A stretch of 64,000 nucleotides of DNA from Bradyrhizobium sp. Tv2a-2 (GCF_000472425.1 NZ_AXAI01000008.1:1-64000); one strand, 5' to 3'. Shown: positions 38,537 through 47,877, counted from the first letter of the stretch. Notes: generated by a model not told the origin, from the sequence alone. A program made the numbers and translations.

Positions 38537-38707
38537 ATGTCGCTCACGCTGACGTTGACGGCCGCTGATGGTTCGACGCATCAGGTGACGCTGCCGCCGC
38601 CGACCGTGATGCGCATGCCGTTCCGCACCATCGTCTGGCAGGCCAGCGGGTTCGCTGAACGTCCGTTCCACGTCTTCTATCCGAGATTTCTCGGGACGGC
38701 CAAGTAA
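38537..38707 (+). CDS. 56-aa protein repeating part of the preceding gene
   Basis: Read by hand: MSLTLTLTAADGSTHQVTLP, PPTVMRMPFRTIVWQASGFAERPFHVFYPRF. Its first ~20 residues parallel residues ~42-62 of the preceding protein (LTLTLTA-DGST-x-xTxP), suggesting a partial duplication. C-terminal part is unrelated. Confidence 0.55.
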   Translation: MSLTLTLTAADGSTHQVTLPPPTVMRMPFRTIVWQASGFAERPFHVFYPRFLGTAK

Positions 38708-38735
38708 GCCGCCACACAATCAATCCCCACGAACA

Positions 38736-38757
38736 CCCGCCGCAAGGCGGGTTTTTT
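38736..38757 (+). terminator. Intrinsic terminator before the fibre genes
   Basis: CCCGCC, GCAA tetraloop, GGCGGG (38736-38751), then TTTTTT (38752-38757), then ATTGGAGAG, the SD of the next gene. Confidence 0.88.
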
Positions 38758-38776
38758 ATTGGAGAGACCGCTCGCC

Positions 38777-39658
38777 ATGACCGGAATGTCTAACTACGCA
38801 TCAAACGCCACCTTGAATTGGAAGACCGGCCAAATCCCGATGCCGTCGTTGCCGTCCGTTTATCTGGCAATGTTTACCGCGGTGGGCACCGATGCTGGCA
38901 CTGGCTTCACCGAGGTGACCGGCGGCTCTTACGCCCGGGTGCAGATTGCCGGTGCAATCGCCGCTGCCGGTACATGGACGACCGCGACGCCCAACATCAC
39001 GATGGGGTCATCGAACCCGGGCTGGGTCGTTCCCGGCATGACGGTCTATGACGTGACTGCGGCGTCTGCGATCGGAACCGTTTCTTCCTACTCTGGCACG
39101 GCGCTGACGCTGACGTCGAATGCGTCGCACGCCTCGTCTGGCTCGACGGACAGCCTCACGTTCAGCGCATTCCCGAACGCCAGTGGCACGTCTCCTTCAT
39201 CCGTGGTCAACGGTGCGGCGATCAACTTCGCTCAGGCTACCGCCAACTGGGGCACCGTCATTGCCTGGGGTACTTATGACGCGTCGTCGTCGGGGAATTT
39301 GATCGATTGGGATTTCATGGGCAACTTTGCGTGGCAGCCCTTCACTATCCCGACAGCGTCGAGTCTGGCGACCGTCAAGGCCCATGGCTACTCCAGCAAT
39401 GACCCGATCGTGTTTAACCCCGAATATGGTGGCACGCTGCCAACCACATCGACTGGCGTGCTGACGGGCTACACGGTCAACTACGTTGCATCGCCATCGA
39501 CCGACACGTTCAACATCGACACCACATCCGGCCCGACCACGCCGATTGTCACGACCGCGTCCGGCTCCGGAAATGTGCGCAAGATCACGCAGCAGTCGAT
39601 CCCGCAGGGTGTCACGGCCAGCTTCGCGGCATCAACCCTCACCCTGACGCTCGCGTAA
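38777..39658 (+). CDS. Phage structural/fibre protein
   Basis: 293 aa from ATG 38777 with GGAGAG SD. SNYASNATLNWKTGQIPMPSLPSVYLAMFTAVGTDAGTGFTEVTGGSYARVQI is the N-terminal module of a 'phage tail fibre' family in alphaproteobacteria. The rest is Ser/Thr/Gly-rich beta structure. Encoded with head genes, so a head fibre is also possible. Confidence 0.6.
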   Translation: MTGMSNYASNATLNWKTGQIPMPSLPSVYLAMFTAVGTDAGTGFTEVTGGSYARVQIAGAIAAAGTWTTATPNITMGSSNPGWVVPGMTVYDVTAASAIGTVSSYSGTALTLTSNASHASSGSTDSLTFSAFPNASGTSPSSVVNGAAINFAQATANWGTVIAWGTYDASSSGNLIDWDFMGNFAWQPFTIPTASSLATVKAHGYSSNDPIVFNPEYGGTLPTTSTGVLTGYTVNYVASPSTDTFNIDTTSGPTTPIVTTASGSGNVRKITQQSIPQGVTASFAASTLTLTLA

Positions 39659-39668
39659 GGGATCGTTC

Positions 39669-41291
39669 GTGTCTCCCATTACCATGTATACGATCGTGCA
39701 TCCGACTGCTGCGGCTGCACCCCCATCTCTCTACGTCAATTCGGAGACGAACACTCTTGCGGCCACGATCTCGCCGAGTCCCCCGGCGGCGTGGTTGCAG
39801 GCGGTCGACACTCTGATTTCGACCCTCAAGAGTGCCAGCATTTGGCAGACCTTCGACCTGTTCTACTGCTTCGCTGCCCCGAGTCAGAACGCTTGCAATT
39901 TCAACTGGGTCAACCCGCTTGTGGGGCTTCTGACCCCGCACGGCAGCCTGACCTACCAGCCCTATTCCTATGTCGCCAGTGATGGCTCGACGGGCTGGTT
40001 CTCGACGACGTTTGGTGTCAACTCTGGCAAGGCGGTCGACGGCAGCGCCGAGTTCGGGCACTTCTGCCTGAGCGAGGCCTCGGACGGCATCAGTGTGTTC
40101 CAGAGCACCGGGGGGCGTAGCTTCACTTCCTTGGTGGCGTCCGGCACCGCCATCAACAACATGACCGGCGGCCTCAATACGTCCACGACGGGCACGTGGA
40201 GCAGCCAGTGGGGGTCCACGGTGGGCCACTGGGTTCTCCAGCAGGAGGACACGTCGTCCACGCTGGAGGCGTTCCTCGATGGCGCGTCGCTGGGCACCCA
40301 GGTCAAGACGCACAGCGCCGATTCTGGCACCGTGCAGCTGTTCAAGAGTTCCGGCGGCTCGTTCACATCAAGACAGACTGCGCTGGTCCACTACGGCTCG
40401 AAACTGACGGGCCCCCAGCAGCTCGCCTTGAGTCAGGCGCTCTATACGTTCTTGGCGGCGGTTGGTGTCAAGCCTCTGGCGGGCTATCTCGGCCTGACCA
40501 CGGGCCCAACGAACCCCGCCGCATACAAGCATATCCCGAACACCACGACGACCTTCCCGGTTACGGTCTCGCCGCTGGCACTGGTCGGCGAAATCCAGGG
40601 AAGGGCGGGTGCGTATCCTTACAACCTCATTCTGAACAACGATCCGAACTACGGGCGCTTGTGGCGGCTCGAGGTCCACGGCGGCGACTTCGCATCGTTC
40701 GACCATACCTACATCGATCGTGTCCAGATCAATACCGGCTTCGGGGCCGGTCTCTATCCATGGCAGACCACCATGGATCAGGCGTTCTCGTTCTTCATCG
40801 AAAGCGGTGGCGTCTATTCCACCGACTTCATGGATCTGGTCGTCGACTGGCACGATCAGACCAGCGGCGTGAATGCCGGTCCCGGCATGACCCCTGAAAC
40901 GAATGGCTCGGGCAATATTTTCGTTTGGGGCTACAACGCCACGGGATCGCCGACCTATATCAACGAGTACCCGGATACGACATTCGCCACCAAGCCCGCG
41001 CAGGGCGTGTGGCACCATGTCAGGTTGACCTGGCGATGGGACAACGCGCCGAACGGCTTCCTCAAGGTGTGGTTCGACGGCGCCCAAATCCTCAACTACA
41101 CCGGCGGCCAGTTCGGAACGGCGGCAGGGGCTCCGTTCTGGTACAACCTCGCGCTTTATCGAGGTGACAGAACCGGGAGCACCACGACGCCGTTTGCTGT
41201 CTGGGTCGCCAATATGGAGATCGATTCCTCCGGTACCCAGCCGCTTTCCTCGCGCATCAACACTCCGCTGCCGACTCCCCCGCTGGTGTAA
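39669..41291 (+). CDS. Fibre/depolymerase with polysaccharide-lyase-like C-terminus
   Basis: 540 aa from GTG 39669. Residues ~1-290 form a LamG-like/structural part with HWVLQQEDTSSTLEAFLDGASLG. Residues ~300-530 (GRLWRLEVHGGDFASFDHTYIDRVQI, SGNIFVWGYN, GVWHHVRLTWRWDNAPNGFLKVWFDG, WYNLALYRGDR) match the jelly-roll of the heparin-lyase-like family. Probably cleaves host capsule or EPS during adsorption. Catalytic residues not pinned down. Confidence 0.68.
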   Translation: MSPITMYTIVHPTAAAAPPSLYVNSETNTLAATISPSPPAAWLQAVDTLISTLKSASIWQTFDLFYCFAAPSQNACNFNWVNPLVGLLTPHGSLTYQPYSYVASDGSTGWFSTTFGVNSGKAVDGSAEFGHFCLSEASDGISVFQSTGGRSFTSLVASGTAINNMTGGLNTSTTGTWSSQWGSTVGHWVLQQEDTSSTLEAFLDGASLGTQVKTHSADSGTVQLFKSSGGSFTSRQTALVHYGSKLTGPQQLALSQALYTFLAAVGVKPLAGYLGLTTGPTNPAAYKHIPNTTTTFPVTVSPLALVGEIQGRAGAYPYNLILNNDPNYGRLWRLEVHGGDFASFDHTYIDRVQINTGFGAGLYPWQTTMDQAFSFFIESGGVYSTDFMDLVVDWHDQTSGVNAGPGMTPETNGSGNIFVWGYNATGSPTYINEYPDTTFATKPAQGVWHHVRLTWRWDNAPNGFLKVWFDGAQILNYTGGQFGTAAGAPFWYNLALYRGDRTGSTTTPFAVWVANMEIDSSGTQPLSSRINTPLPTPPLV

Positions 41292-41294
41292 CGC

Positions 41295-41969
41295 ATGCCA
41301 TTCGGGTTCATCCAGGGGACGGGCGGCTTCTCGGCCTCCAATACGTCTCAGGCTTTTACCTTTGGCGGTGCTGTAACTGCTGGATCGTGCCTGGCGTTGG
41401 CCATGCGGTCCAACAGCCAATCCATCACCGGGGTGACAGACAACGTCAACGGCGCCGTTGCATGGACCCAGGTGCGGCAAACGGCGTGGAACGCGCTGGG
41501 CAACCAGCTGAGTGTCTACATTTTCCCCAATACCGCGTCGGGAACACCGACCGTCACCGCGACCTTTGCAGCGGCGAGTTCTGTTGACTTTGCCATAGCT
41601 GAATATGGTGGCGTGGCCACATCCAGCCCCGTTGATGTCAGCGCCATCCAGTATAATGACACGGCCGGCACAGCAGTTTCACTACCGTCCATTACCACGA
41701 CGAACGCAAACGACGTCCTGATCGGGGTTTACGTCCTGCAGAACGGCGTGACGTGGACGGACAATGTCGCCGGGTCCACTCCGAATACATGGACGAATCG
41801 CATCGGCGCGGACGGCAACATCATCTGGTGGAACGACGTGATCGTGAGTTCTACCGGGACGTATTTCGAGAACGCCACTCTGAGCGCTTCTGAAACATAC
41901 GCCTCCTGTCAGTTTGCACTGAAGCAGTTCGTGGCTGCCGATGTCCTGATGCCGCAGGCTTGGATGTAG
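41295..41969 (+). CDS. Surface/structural beta protein
   Basis: 224 aa. SNTSQAFTFGGAVTAGSCLALAMRSNSQ, NSVYIFPNTASGTPTVTATFAAASSVDFAIAEYGGVA: jelly-roll-type strands as found in many phage and bacterial surface proteins with a TAGSxLxV motif. Fibre or decoration. Confidence 0.55.
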   Translation: MPFGFIQGTGGFSASNTSQAFTFGGAVTAGSCLALAMRSNSQSITGVTDNVNGAVAWTQVRQTAWNALGNQLSVYIFPNTASGTPTVTATFAAASSVDFAIAEYGGVATSSPVDVSAIQYNDTAGTAVSLPSITTTNANDVLIGVYVLQNGVTWTDNVAGSTPNTWTNRIGADGNIIWWNDVIVSSTGTYFENATLSASETYASCQFALKQFVAADVLMPQAWM

Positions 41970-41972
41970 GTC

Positions 41973-42371
41973 ATGAAGCAAATGGGATACATCCTGGTGG
42001 ATCACCGGGCATCACCCGGTCTGCCAGAGGATATCGCGCGAGCAGCTGGATACGATCCGAAGTTCTGCGGCGAAGGCAAGGTGTTCGAGCAGGACACCAT
42101 GACATGCTCTCACTGCAAGAGCGTCGTGGTCAAGAACAATGCCCGCACCCGAGAGCGCGCCAAGTGCTTCGAGTGCGACAACAAGGAAGGCCATTACATC
42201 TGTGATGGCTGCGACTTCATTCGGCGCGAGCCAGGTTACGTCCATACCCCATTCACGAAGTTCATCGATGACCACCTCGCGGTGGCAGCCAATCCGTGCT
42301 CGACGCGCGATTTGCCCACTGCGCCGGGCGTCACGTTATCAGGAACCCCTCAGAAGCTTCTGCTTCCATAA
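41973..42371 (+). CDS. Zinc-finger protein of the structural region
   Basis: 132 aa. CSHCKSVVVKNNARTRERAKCFECDNKEGHYICDGCDFIRREPGYVHTPF has four CxxC/CxxxC pairs, binding two Zn. The family occurs regularly within phage structural clusters. Role unknown. Confidence 0.6.
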   Translation: MKQMGYILVDHRASPGLPEDIARAAGYDPKFCGEGKVFEQDTMTCSHCKSVVVKNNARTRERAKCFECDNKEGHYICDGCDFIRREPGYVHTPFTKFIDDHLAVAANPCSTRDLPTAPGVTLSGTPQKLLLP

Positions 42372-42381
42372 GGAGTAATCA

Positions 42382-42897
42382 ATGTCCAAGCGCGTCTTCC
42401 AGGTTTCCTCGTTCACGCCGACCGCGCAGGCCGATGGTGCCCTGTCCGCGGGCACTTGGGCCGCACTGAAGCCTGGATCGTCGACCGATATCCTGAAGAT
42501 CGGCAAGATGCTACTGATGGGGCAGGCCTCGTCCTCGGCGGTGACGGCGACCATGCTGGCGCGATCGTCCTCGCTTGCCACTACGCCTTCGGCGCTGGCT
42601 CTGCCGAACTCAGACGGTCCCGCAAACATCGCGGCGACCGCTGTGTCGACCGCGCCGGTTGCGTTCGTCGCGTCAACCGGCGCCCCGAACCGCTCGCCCG
42701 CTGTCGGCATTCCGCGCCTCAACCTCACCTTCAACGCCTTTGGCGGCATCATCCAGTGGCAGACCAACCCGGGCTCCGAAGAGGAGTGGGTTGCGGTCGG
42801 CAATAACACTGCGTCCAACTCGGAAACCTTGCTGTCCTCGGCCAACGTCGGCTCCGCTGGTGCGATCGGTGCGGATTGGTTCTACGAGGTCCTGTAA
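42382..42897 (+). CDS. Structural protein (jelly-roll-like)
   Basis: 171 aa. Ser/Ala/Thr-rich; ends with AFGGIIQWQTNPGSEEEWVAVGNN...SAGAIGADWFYEVL, a pattern of phage head or neck decoration proteins in this group. Confidence 0.5.
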   Translation: MSKRVFQVSSFTPTAQADGALSAGTWAALKPGSSTDILKIGKMLLMGQASSSAVTATMLARSSSLATTPSALALPNSDGPANIAATAVSTAPVAFVASTGAPNRSPAVGIPRLNLTFNAFGGIIQWQTNPGSEEEWVAVGNNTASNSETLLSSANVGSAGAIGADWFYEVL

Positions 42898-42925
42898 GTT
42901 TCGTCTCACTAGCGTGGTCGCGTAG

Positions 42926-44113
42926 ATGACCCTTCGCCGACCACATTTTACGCCGCCGAGGCCTGTGAGGGCGGCGGCACCGGACGCGACGCGCCCGACC
43001 AATATAAACCTGCTGACGAATCCGATCCCGGTGTGGACCGTCTTTAGCCACACCTATACGCCGGTGCCGATCTCCAAGTTCGCACCGCCGAATCTGTCGA
43101 ACCTCTATGGGACGCTGTACTTGGCGGCGAGGAGCGTCGGTGCAGCGCGGGCGCTGAGTCCGCTTGCTGCCAATGCCGCTTTGTCAACCATTAGCAAAAG
43201 CGCGGGGCAGGGCGTTTCTGTCCTTGCGCGGTTGATCATCATCACATCCAGTTCCGTGGCCGCCGGCTTTGGCCGCGGTCTTGGATTGTTCCAGACGTTA
43301 TTCGCAGCTCAGAGCACGGGCGAGGCGCAGGCGAAAGCCTCGCCATCGTTTAGTGCCAGCCTAGTCGCGGCTGGGCTTGGGGCAGCGACGAGTGTCGCTG
43401 CCGTTGCCGGTAAGGTTGCATTCGCAGCGAGAAGCGCTGCCGCCGCCTTTGGTCAGCTGATCCCTCCGGGGGTCTTCACACTATTCGCGTCGTCGATCGC
43501 CATGGCGCGTGGCCGTTTCGGGGGCATGTCGGGCGCGACATCCCTGCGGGGCGCATCGGGAGCACAGGCCAAGGGACCGGCGGCATTCAGTCCCAAGGCC
43601 TTGCTGGCCATTAGAAGCATAGCCTCGGCCAAGGGCACGGCATCTGCCGCGGTCAATGCGTTCCTGCTGTTCGCGAGGTCGTCGGCCGCGGCAAGGGGCG
43701 TTGCGTCCATTGCGGCCAAAACGTTCTTTTCCACCACCGGGGTCGCTGCCGCAGTCGGTCGCGCCGGAATCGTCGCCAAGACCGCGCTCGCTGCCAAGAG
43801 TGCAGCCGCTGCGAGTAGCTCGGCGCTTTTCCGTGTGGCCGCGCTGTTGCTGGCGGGGTCGTCGGCGGTCGCTAAAGGCACCGCGACCAATACGCTTAAG
43901 GCTTTCTTGTCCGCAGCAGGTCGCGCGGTCGCCACGGGCCGCTCGTTCGCGACGGGCAAGATGGCACTCGCAGCCAGAAGCGCGGCGATGTCCTTTGGCC
44001 GGAGCCTCGGCGGCGGGATTGCGCTTTCTGCGTACTCTATGGCGGCGGCGTTCTCCAAGGCCTCGCTGACGGTCTTCCGGCTCTCTCAGAGATTTGGGCG
44101 CATTCGCCGATGA
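42926..44113 (+). CDS. Alanine-rich protein made of ~20-residue repeats
   Basis: 395 aa. After a Pro-rich head (~60 residues) the rest divides into about 16 units of 20-21 residues with a loose consensus xGxxxxxx(K)xAL-xA-x-SxAxA: for example KGTATNTLKAFLSAAGRAVA and TGRSFATGKMALAARSAAMS. Ends basic (RFGRIRR). Small residues on one face suggest stacked helical hairpins, a new fibre or solenoid type. No family recognised. Confidence 0.6.
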   Translation: MTLRRPHFTPPRPVRAAAPDATRPTNINLLTNPIPVWTVFSHTYTPVPISKFAPPNLSNLYGTLYLAARSVGAARALSPLAANAALSTISKSAGQGVSVLARLIIITSSSVAAGFGRGLGLFQTLFAAQSTGEAQAKASPSFSASLVAAGLGAATSVAAVAGKVAFAARSAAAAFGQLIPPGVFTLFASSIAMARGRFGGMSGATSLRGASGAQAKGPAAFSPKALLAIRSIASAKGTASAAVNAFLLFARSSAAARGVASIAAKTFFSTTGVAAAVGRAGIVAKTALAAKSAAAASSSALFRVAALLLAGSSAVAKGTATNTLKAFLSAAGRAVATGRSFATGKMALAARSAAMSFGRSLGGGIALSAYSMAAAFSKASLTVFRLSQRFGRIRR

Positions 44114-44391
44114 TCCACTGGCCATCAAAGAGATCTGCCGACGCGCATATCGACTACGACTTGTATTGGACGGACAAGCTGGACGTCGGCGATTCGATCC
44201 TGACATCGACTTGGTCTATGCCGTCGGCGTCGACCTCGCTGACCTTCGTCGATGGCGGGTTCATCAGCCCCGTCACCAAGGTCTTCCTGACCGGGGGGAT
44301 AAGCGGAGAGGCCTACATCTTGCAGAACGCCATCACGACGGTGTTCGGCAGCTCGTTCACGCGTCAGGCATCCGTCTTGGTCAAGGACTAG
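44110..44391 (+). CDS. Fibre-tail adaptor-like small beta protein
   Basis: 93 aa. SADAHIDYDLYWTDKLDVGDSILTSTWSMPSAST..LTFVDGGFISP.TKVFLTGGISGEAYILQN matches the 'phage fibre-tail adaptor' Ig-like pattern. ATGA overlap with the repeat gene. Confidence 0.7.
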   Translation: MIHWPSKRSADAHIDYDLYWTDKLDVGDSILTSTWSMPSASTSLTFVDGGFISPVTKVFLTGGISGEAYILQNAITTVFGSSFTRQASVLVKD

Positions 44392-44395
44392 CGAC

Positions 44396-44773
44396 GTGTT
44401 TGGAAGGACGGTGAGCGTCTACCGGCAGATGACGTCTGCGGGCCCGAGCGACAGTGCGGTCGGTGATGGCGGCTACTCTGGCCCCGTGCAGTCGACAACG
44501 AGCCCGCAGGGGCTTCAGCTTATCGCCTCCGGGCTGATAGCGGAGATCCAGTCCGGCGCGGTAGGGCGCCGCGGGCAATCCGCGGGCACCTTGCCGACCG
44601 ACGTCGTCTATGCGCCGACGTGGACGATCTACATCCCGTCCACCGCGGTGGGGCAGTACACGGTGCGCGACCGCGACATTATCGTGGACGATGAGGGCTA
44701 TCGCTACGAAGTCGGCCAGAATTACTGGAACATTCTTGGCTACAAACTGACGTGCATCCGTTTGGAGGCATAA
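44396..44773 (+). CDS. Head-tail joining-like protein
   Basis: 125 aa from GTG 44396. QSAGTLPTDVVYAPTWTIYIPSTAVGQYTVRDRDIIVDDEGYRYEV fits the small barrel that joins head and tail in contractile phages (compare gpFII). Followed by a tail-terminator-like gene. Confidence 0.6.
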   Translation: MFGRTVSVYRQMTSAGPSDSAVGDGGYSGPVQSTTSPQGLQLIASGLIAEIQSGAVGRRGQSAGTLPTDVVYAPTWTIYIPSTAVGQYTVRDRDIIVDDEGYRYEVGQNYWNILGYKLTCIRLEA

Positions 44774-45655
44774 ATGGCCGACCTTTCGGATGTGACGGCA
44801 TACCTGAAATCTCAGGCCATATCGGCCGTCTATCCTAACGGTACATTGCAGCCGAGTATCGTGGGGCTGGACTGCCTCGTTGTCGAAGGCTGGCCTAACG
44901 CCGCGAAGCTCGATCTCGATGTCGCCGGCATGACGCTGGACAATTCGAGGAAGCCGCCCTTAGAGGTGCAGCGCCCGAACGGCCCGCGTATGAACGTCAG
45001 CGTGTTCCCGATGGCGGGGACTGGCGTCAGTACCTACCAGATACAGGACGAGACCCGCATCATCTCGCAGCCGACCTACGGAATTACGTTCGTGGTCATT
45101 GGCGATGTGATCTATGCCTCGGGACAGCCGGGCCCCGGCGAGTACCTCACAGTCGAGGCGGACCGGCAATTCATCTATTCGGCAACGGGCGCGACACTTC
45201 CTGCCATCCTCTCAACCCTGGCCACACAGGCGCAAGCGAACTACCCAACCGCGAGCTCAACAGCAACGTCGCTGAGCATCCCCGCCAAGTTCTCATTCTC
45301 CGTAAGGCAGGGCGGTGTCGGCGTGATGGGCAAGGTGACGTGGCGCCAGAAGCATTGCGTCATGGTCAGCGTGTGGGCCGATACGCCCGATCACCGCACG
45401 ACGCTCGCTAGCGCGGTCGACAATCTGATCAAGCAGAACCTCAAGGTGTCCATGCCGGATACCTCACAGGCCGTCATCCGCTACAGCCGCACCAATGTGA
45501 TCGATGAGGGCGAGGCGAGGACGGTCTATCGCCGCGATCTCATTTACGAGGCCGAATACGCCACGTTGGAAGAGTTCCCCGGCTATGTCGTGACATCGGT
45601 CACGATAGACATCGCCAACCCGAGCAACACCGCAATCGCGACCGCCATCGTCTGA
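44774..45655 (+). CDS. Tail terminator/completion-like protein
   Basis: 293 aa. DVTAYLKSQAISAVYPNG, SVRQGGVGVMGKVTWRQKHCVMVSVWADTPDHRTTLASAVDNL: neck protein, long form of the tail-terminator family. Position just before sheath supports this. Confidence 0.6.
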   Translation: MADLSDVTAYLKSQAISAVYPNGTLQPSIVGLDCLVVEGWPNAAKLDLDVAGMTLDNSRKPPLEVQRPNGPRMNVSVFPMAGTGVSTYQIQDETRIISQPTYGITFVVIGDVIYASGQPGPGEYLTVEADRQFIYSATGATLPAILSTLATQAQANYPTASSTATSLSIPAKFSFSVRQGGVGVMGKVTWRQKHCVMVSVWADTPDHRTTLASAVDNLIKQNLKVSMPDTSQAVIRYSRTNVIDEGEARTVYRRDLIYEAEYATLEEFPGYVVTSVTIDIANPSNTAIATAIV

Positions 45656-45666
45656 GAGAGGTCACC

Positions 45667-45831
45667 GTGCAATATCACCTGATCTGTGTCCACGACTTCC
45701 ACGGCTACCACAAGGGGCAGAGGGTCACCGATCCCTCGGAGGTCGAAAGACTGATGAAGGATCGCGACCACCACTTCGTCAGGGTGCCTGCATCGGAAGG
45801 TGGTGAGCCCGAGCCCAGTGCAGACGACTAA
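45667..45831 (+). CDS. 54-aa small protein before the sheath
   Basis: Read by hand: GTG start, MQYHLICVHDFHGYHKGQRV..LMKDRDHHFVRVP. GAGAGG SD. The family of short KGQRVTDPxExx proteins in this position is known from other contractile phages. Function unknown. Confidence 0.55.
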   Translation: MQYHLICVHDFHGYHKGQRVTDPSEVERLMKDRDHHFVRVPASEGGEPEPSADD

Positions 45832-45856
45832 CAGAGCCGTCAGATCAACCCAATGA

Positions 45857-45880
45857 CCCGCCCTTCGAGGCGGGTTTTTT
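45857..45880 (+). terminator. Intrinsic terminator before the sheath gene
   Basis: CCCGCC, six-nt loop, GGCGGG, TTTTTT, then ATTTGGAGAA with the SD of the sheath gene. Confidence 0.88.
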
Positions 45881-45896
45881 ATTTGGAGAAAGTTAG

Positions 45897-47849
45897 ATGA
45901 CGACCGGCACTGTTTTCCTCGACGGTCAGCAGAATTTGGCGGCACTTACCGTGCCGGGCGTCTATGGGGACATCATCCTCCCCACGCCGCAACTTCTCGG
46001 CACGCCGACCAACATCGAAGGCCTTGTGGGTGTTGCAAGCTGGGGTCCGCTCAATGCGGTGATGGGTGTTTCGAAGCCGTCGGATATGGCGACCACGTTC
46101 GGTCCGCCGATGATCCGCCCCTATGACATGTCATCTTATGTGTCGGCCGCCTCGCAGGTCGGTGGCGCGATCGGCTTTTTCTGTGTGCGCGTGTCTGACG
46201 GCACAGACCTCGCTGCTACTGCAAACATCGGCGGCGTCACCATCACCGGCAAGTATACTGGAGTTCTCGGCAACAAGATCAACGTGTCGATCCAGAATGG
46301 CTCGCTGGCCAATTCGTGGATGCCTGTGGTTGGCTTCCCGGGCATCGTCCCGGAGCAATTCAACAACATCACCGGCCCGACGCCGGCAACCGGCAGCGCC
46401 ACATTCTCAGGCCAGCCCTCCAATAATGACGTCCTGACCATCGGCGGCACGTCGGTCACGTTCGTGACTGCGAATCCAGTGGGCAGCCAGGTCCAGATTG
46501 GATCGTCGCTTGCCGTGACGCTGTCGAATCTCTTGGCCTTCCTGCTGGCATCGTCGGACGTCAACCTCGTCAAATTCAGCTATGCGCTGTCCAGTAACGT
46601 GCTGGCGTTCTCGGCCAACCAGTTCGTTAACTCCGGCGGCAGCGCTGGCGCTTCGGGCAACTCTCTGACCCTCGCCAAGGTTTCGACCGCCATTACGCTG
46701 TCTGGTGCCACCCTGACTGGTGGTGCAGGCACTTGGCAGACCTTCTGGAACAACGTCGCCAGCGTCATCAACAGCGGTAACGCCTTCCATGGGCCGAGCC
46801 AGTTTGTGATCGCGACGGCAAACGTCTCCACGGTCCCGCCGACGCTATCTACCCAGACGACCCTGTCGGGCGGCACTGATGGCGCGTCCAACGTCACCGA
46901 CGCCACGCTGATGGGGCAGGACATCACCCCGCGAAAGGGCATGTTCGCCCTGCGTAATGCCGGTGTCGACTGCTTCACGCTCTGCGATCTCTCGACGGTT
47001 GCTGACTATGCGGCGATTGCCTCGTTTGCGCTGTCGGAGACTTGCTACGCGATCTTTGCATCGCCATCGGGTGACACCATCGCGAACTGCCTTGCGACCA
47101 TAACCAATGCTGGCGTCGACACGCCTTGGTTCAAGTACATCCTCGGAGACTGGCCGACCTTCTATGATAGCTTTAACGGTGTCTCGCGGCTGATCAACCC
47201 GTCCGCGTTCGGCATCGGAATCTTCGGCAACCTGTCGCCTCAACTCGGATCTCTCAACAAGCCACTGCAGGGTATCTCGGCAACCCAGCGCTCGACGTTG
47301 GGCCAGACCTATTCCGACACCGAGTTGTCGCAGATCAACACCGGCCGCATCGACGTCATCCTGCCCCCGTCGAGTTCGCCGGGCGGCTATTACTTCTCGT
47401 TCGCATCGGGCCGCAACGCCTCGTCGAATACGGCTGCCAATAGCGACATCTATCCAAGGCTGACCAACTTCCTGATCCGCGCTGCGCAGAGCAAGGCGGC
47501 GGGGAGCTTCGTGGGCCAGTTGCAGTCGATCCAGCCCAACGACCAGACCCGCGCGAAAGCGAAGGCCCTGTTTGATGGTTTCTCGGCGCAGCTCGCCTCA
47601 CCGCAGGTCGGGCTCGGCATCAACGGGCAGGGCATGATCGATGCGTGGTCGGTGCAGTGTGATTTGCTCAACAACCCGGCGCCACTGCAAGCACTTGGTT
47701 ATCTCTTCCTGTACTGGCAGGTGAGGTATTTGAACGAAGTTCGTTACTTCGTTGTGAAGTTCGCCGGAGGTGGCAACGTAACCATCACCCCGCAGAGCAC
47801 GCCGCCGACTCCGTCGCAGTTCCTGCCCTCGGCGAACACATCGCTCTAA
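45897..47849 (+). CDS. Contractile tail sheath protein
   Basis: 650 aa. N-terminal TVPGVYGDIILPTPQ, SMATTFGPPMIRPYDMSSYVSAASQVGGAIGFFCVRVSDGTDLAAT are typical sheath. The C-terminal half has YLFLYWQVRYLNEVRYFVVKFAGGGNVTI, the conserved end. An Ig-like insert lies near residues 150-300. GGAG SD just after a terminator. Defines the phage as a myovirus. Confidence 0.9.
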   Translation: MTTGTVFLDGQQNLAALTVPGVYGDIILPTPQLLGTPTNIEGLVGVASWGPLNAVMGVSKPSDMATTFGPPMIRPYDMSSYVSAASQVGGAIGFFCVRVSDGTDLAATANIGGVTITGKYTGVLGNKINVSIQNGSLANSWMPVVGFPGIVPEQFNNITGPTPATGSATFSGQPSNNDVLTIGGTSVTFVTANPVGSQVQIGSSLAVTLSNLLAFLLASSDVNLVKFSYALSSNVLAFSANQFVNSGGSAGASGNSLTLAKVSTAITLSGATLTGGAGTWQTFWNNVASVINSGNAFHGPSQFVIATANVSTVPPTLSTQTTLSGGTDGASNVTDATLMGQDITPRKGMFALRNAGVDCFTLCDLSTVADYAAIASFALSETCYAIFASPSGDTIANCLATITNAGVDTPWFKYILGDWPTFYDSFNGVSRLINPSAFGIGIFGNLSPQLGSLNKPLQGISATQRSTLGQTYSDTELSQINTGRIDVILPPSSSPGGYYFSFASGRNASSNTAANSDIYPRLTNFLIRAAQSKAAGSFVGQLQSIQPNDQTRAKAKALFDGFSAQLASPQVGLGINGQGMIDAWSVQCDLLNNPAPLQALGYLFLYWQVRYLNEVRYFVVKFAGGGNVTITPQSTPPTPSQFLPSANTSL

Positions 47850-47877
47850 CCGACCCCAACGCCTTTGTCCTGATCGC

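Noticed and set aside
40368..41480. 370-codon minus-strand frame opposite the depolymerase
   Set aside because: Arg/Gly/Asp-rich shadow without SD; the plus-strand protein has a recognisable fold.
43453..44206. 201- and 241-codon minus-strand frames under the repeat protein
   Set aside because: Caused by the GC-rich 60-nt coding repeats; the plus frame has the SD, overlaps the adaptor gene by ATGA and lies in operon direction.
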